Part shown: one piece after another, positions 62,941 through 64,000 of the stretch
Layout: each line of letters opens with the position of its first letter
Numbering within the stretch: position 1 is the stretch's first letter
Origin: Devosia soli
Lineage (GTDB): Bacteria > Pseudomonadota > Alphaproteobacteria > Rhizobiales > Devosiaceae
NCBI RefSeq assembly: GCF_000970455.1
Contig: NZ_LAJG01000025.1
Location: 1-64,000 of the forward strand
DNA length: 64,000 nucleotides
Reading direction: 5' to 3'
The notes under the pieces: generated by a model
What the model was told of the DNA's origin: nothing
Databases searched by the model: none
What the model saw: the letters and a program-made list of their open reading frames with translations, nothing else
Position numbers and translations under genes: made by a program

Positions 62941-63070
62941 TGTCCGACATCATAAGTTGTCGTCGTAGATGGCTGAGACGCCCGGAAATCGGCAACGCTC
63001 TACGTCATAAAGTGTCAGCGACTACATCATAAAATGTCTACCGCGATGATTTCTTCACGTAGAAGTTGTC
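62941..63070. mobile_element. Probable transposon end with iterated binding sites
   Basis: A unit close to ACATCATAAAATGTC occurs at 62947-62961, 63002-63016 and 63024-63038, with a degenerate fourth copy at 63057-63070, all in the same direction. The outermost copy is preceded by TGTCCG at 62941. Such iterated sites behind a TGT terminus are typical of the ends bound by Tn7-, Mu- and IS21-type transposases. No transposase is in the window. The rest of the 62754-63183 gap shows no gene. Confidence 0.55.
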
Positions 63071-63183
63071 ATCAATATTTCGGTAACCATATTTTCCCGT
63101 TCGAAATCTAGAGACGACGCCCGAGTCTAGCAACAGCGGGATCGTCTGTGCGCATAGGCGCGATTTGGACGGAGCCACTTTCG

Positions 63184-64000
63184 ATGTCGGTTACCAGAAA
63201 CAACCACTACGTTCCCCAATGGCACCAGCGCCGGTTTCTACTCGCTGGGCAAAATGAGCTCGCCTACCTCGACCTGACCCCCGCGATGCATCGGAAGGGG
63301 AATGGCACCCAGGTCCCCGGCCGATCGTTGCATCGAACACCGACGGTGCGAGCCTTCGTCGAGAAGGATCTCTACTCCACCTTCTTCGGCACGGCCGTGA
63401 GCGATGAGATCGAACGTAGGCTCTTCGGTGATATTGACACCAGGGGTGCCGAAGCCATCCGCGCATTTGAGGGCGTCGACCAGGCGGCCTGGCACAGCAA
63501 CTTCGAAACTCTCTTCGAGTACCTCGACGTCCAAAAGCTGCGTACGCCCAAAGGGCTTGCCTGGCTACGCAAGCAGTATCCCGAGCTTTCCCAAAATCAG
63601 CTGATGATGGAAATGCAGAGCATCAGAATGCTCAACTGCACCACTTGGACGACAGGTGTCCGGGAGATCGTTTCTGCCGAACAAGCGACCACCAAATTCA
63701 TCCTGACCGATCATCCGGTCACAGTTTACAACCACGCTGCACCGCCTCGAGACCGTCTAAACAAGTACCCGGACGACCCCTCGATCGCATTGAAATGTTC
63801 GCAGACGATCTTCCCGCTCAGCCAGAACCACTGCCTGGTCCTCACCAACCTCGAGTACGCAAAGGATCACGCGGCCAGTCCACTTGAGAAACGGACGTTT
63901 GCGCGACGCTTCCACAACGCTCTCGTGAACACGATCAACTTTATCCGCACTCGCCACCTCACTGACGAGCAGGTGACCGAGATCAACTTCATTGCGAAGG
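63184..64000 (+). CDS. DUF4238 domain protein, 3' end outside window
   Basis: An open frame runs from ATG 63184 to the window edge (272 codons visible). The start NNHYVPQWHQRRFLL is the DUF4238 signature (HYVPxxxLrrF form), and later blocks KFILTDHPVTVYN and FPLSQNHCLVLTN also belong to this family. DUF4238 proteins are of unknown function and are often found on mobile islands. GGAG precedes the ATG. Its codon use is less GC-biased than neighbours, and it follows a probable transposon end, so it is likely cargo. Confidence 0.78.
   Translation, partial: MSVTRNNHYVPQWHQRRFLLAGQNELAYLDLTPAMHRKGNGTQVPGRSLHRTPTVRAFVEKDLYSTFFGTAVSDEIERRLFGDIDTRGAEAIRAFEGVDQAAWHSNFETLFEYLDVQKLRTPKGLAWLRKQYPELSQNQLMMEMQSIRMLNCTTWTTGVREIVSAEQATTKFILTDHPVTVYNHAAPPRDRLNKYPDDPSIALKCSQTIFPLSQNHCLVLTNLEYAKDHAASPLEKRTFARRFHNALVNTINFIRTRHLTDEQVTEINFIAK

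Noticed and set aside
62941..63070. The repeats as a CRISPR array
   Set aside because: Repeats are short (about 15 bases), diverged, unevenly spaced, and no cas gene is present.

Overview
The window looks like chromosome of an alphaproteobacterium of the order Hyphomicrobiales, perhaps a Devosia-like genus (inference). The support is a suf operon in the rhizobial order behind a near-perfect Irr/ICE iron box, an ScfR-type regulator next to a symporter-linked histidine kinase, three copies of a palindromic intergenic repeat, a high GC content and tightly packed genes. It contains one tRNA, no rRNA and no CRISPR array.

Layout. 1-1144: poorly coding stretch with small unrecognised ORFs. 1145-3500: pxpBCA, the bacterial 5-oxoprolinase. 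3632-8851 (minus): a complete branched-chain amino acid/amide type ABC importer with a Tat-type binding protein. 9039-14012: a signalling block of an ScfR regulator, a response regulator, a small membrane protein and a 900-residue SLC5-like histidine kinase. 14014-25595: mixed envelope and signalling genes (ion channel, FecR protein, glycosyltransferase, orphan FliK-like/FlhB-like pair, SleB hydrolase, nucleosidase, GGDEF-EAL protein with a periplasmic partner, AraC regulator). 25629-27083: GH4 alpha-galactosidase. 27215-27798: HigBA toxin-antitoxin. 27894-30025: flavin-dependent halogenase coupled to a LysE exporter. 30194-33170: ychF, tRNA-Arg(CCT), a deformylase-like gene that has lost metal ligands, and prfB with its programmed frameshift. 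33233-40758: M23 peptidase, Bcp peroxiredoxin, AsmA-like giant, tyrS and a hydrolase. 41037-48011: nifS-sufBCDS-sufT-sufA. 48056-53215: aroA, a diguanylate cyclase, a DEAD-box helicase and a LacI regulator. 53340-59976: rhamnoside use (GH78 and a CUT1 ABC importer). 60180-62753: two convergent MFS transporters. 62941-64000: what looks like a transposon end followed by a DUF4238 gene cut by the window edge.

How the parts fit. Several loci are self-contained regulator/uptake/enzyme units: LacI, GH78 and an importer; AraC and GH4; ScfR with a two-component system. The suf operon supplies Fe-S clusters under probable iron control. Least explained are the terminal transposon-like end with its DUF4238 cargo, the pseudo-deformylase directly abutting a tRNA, and the halogenase-exporter pair.
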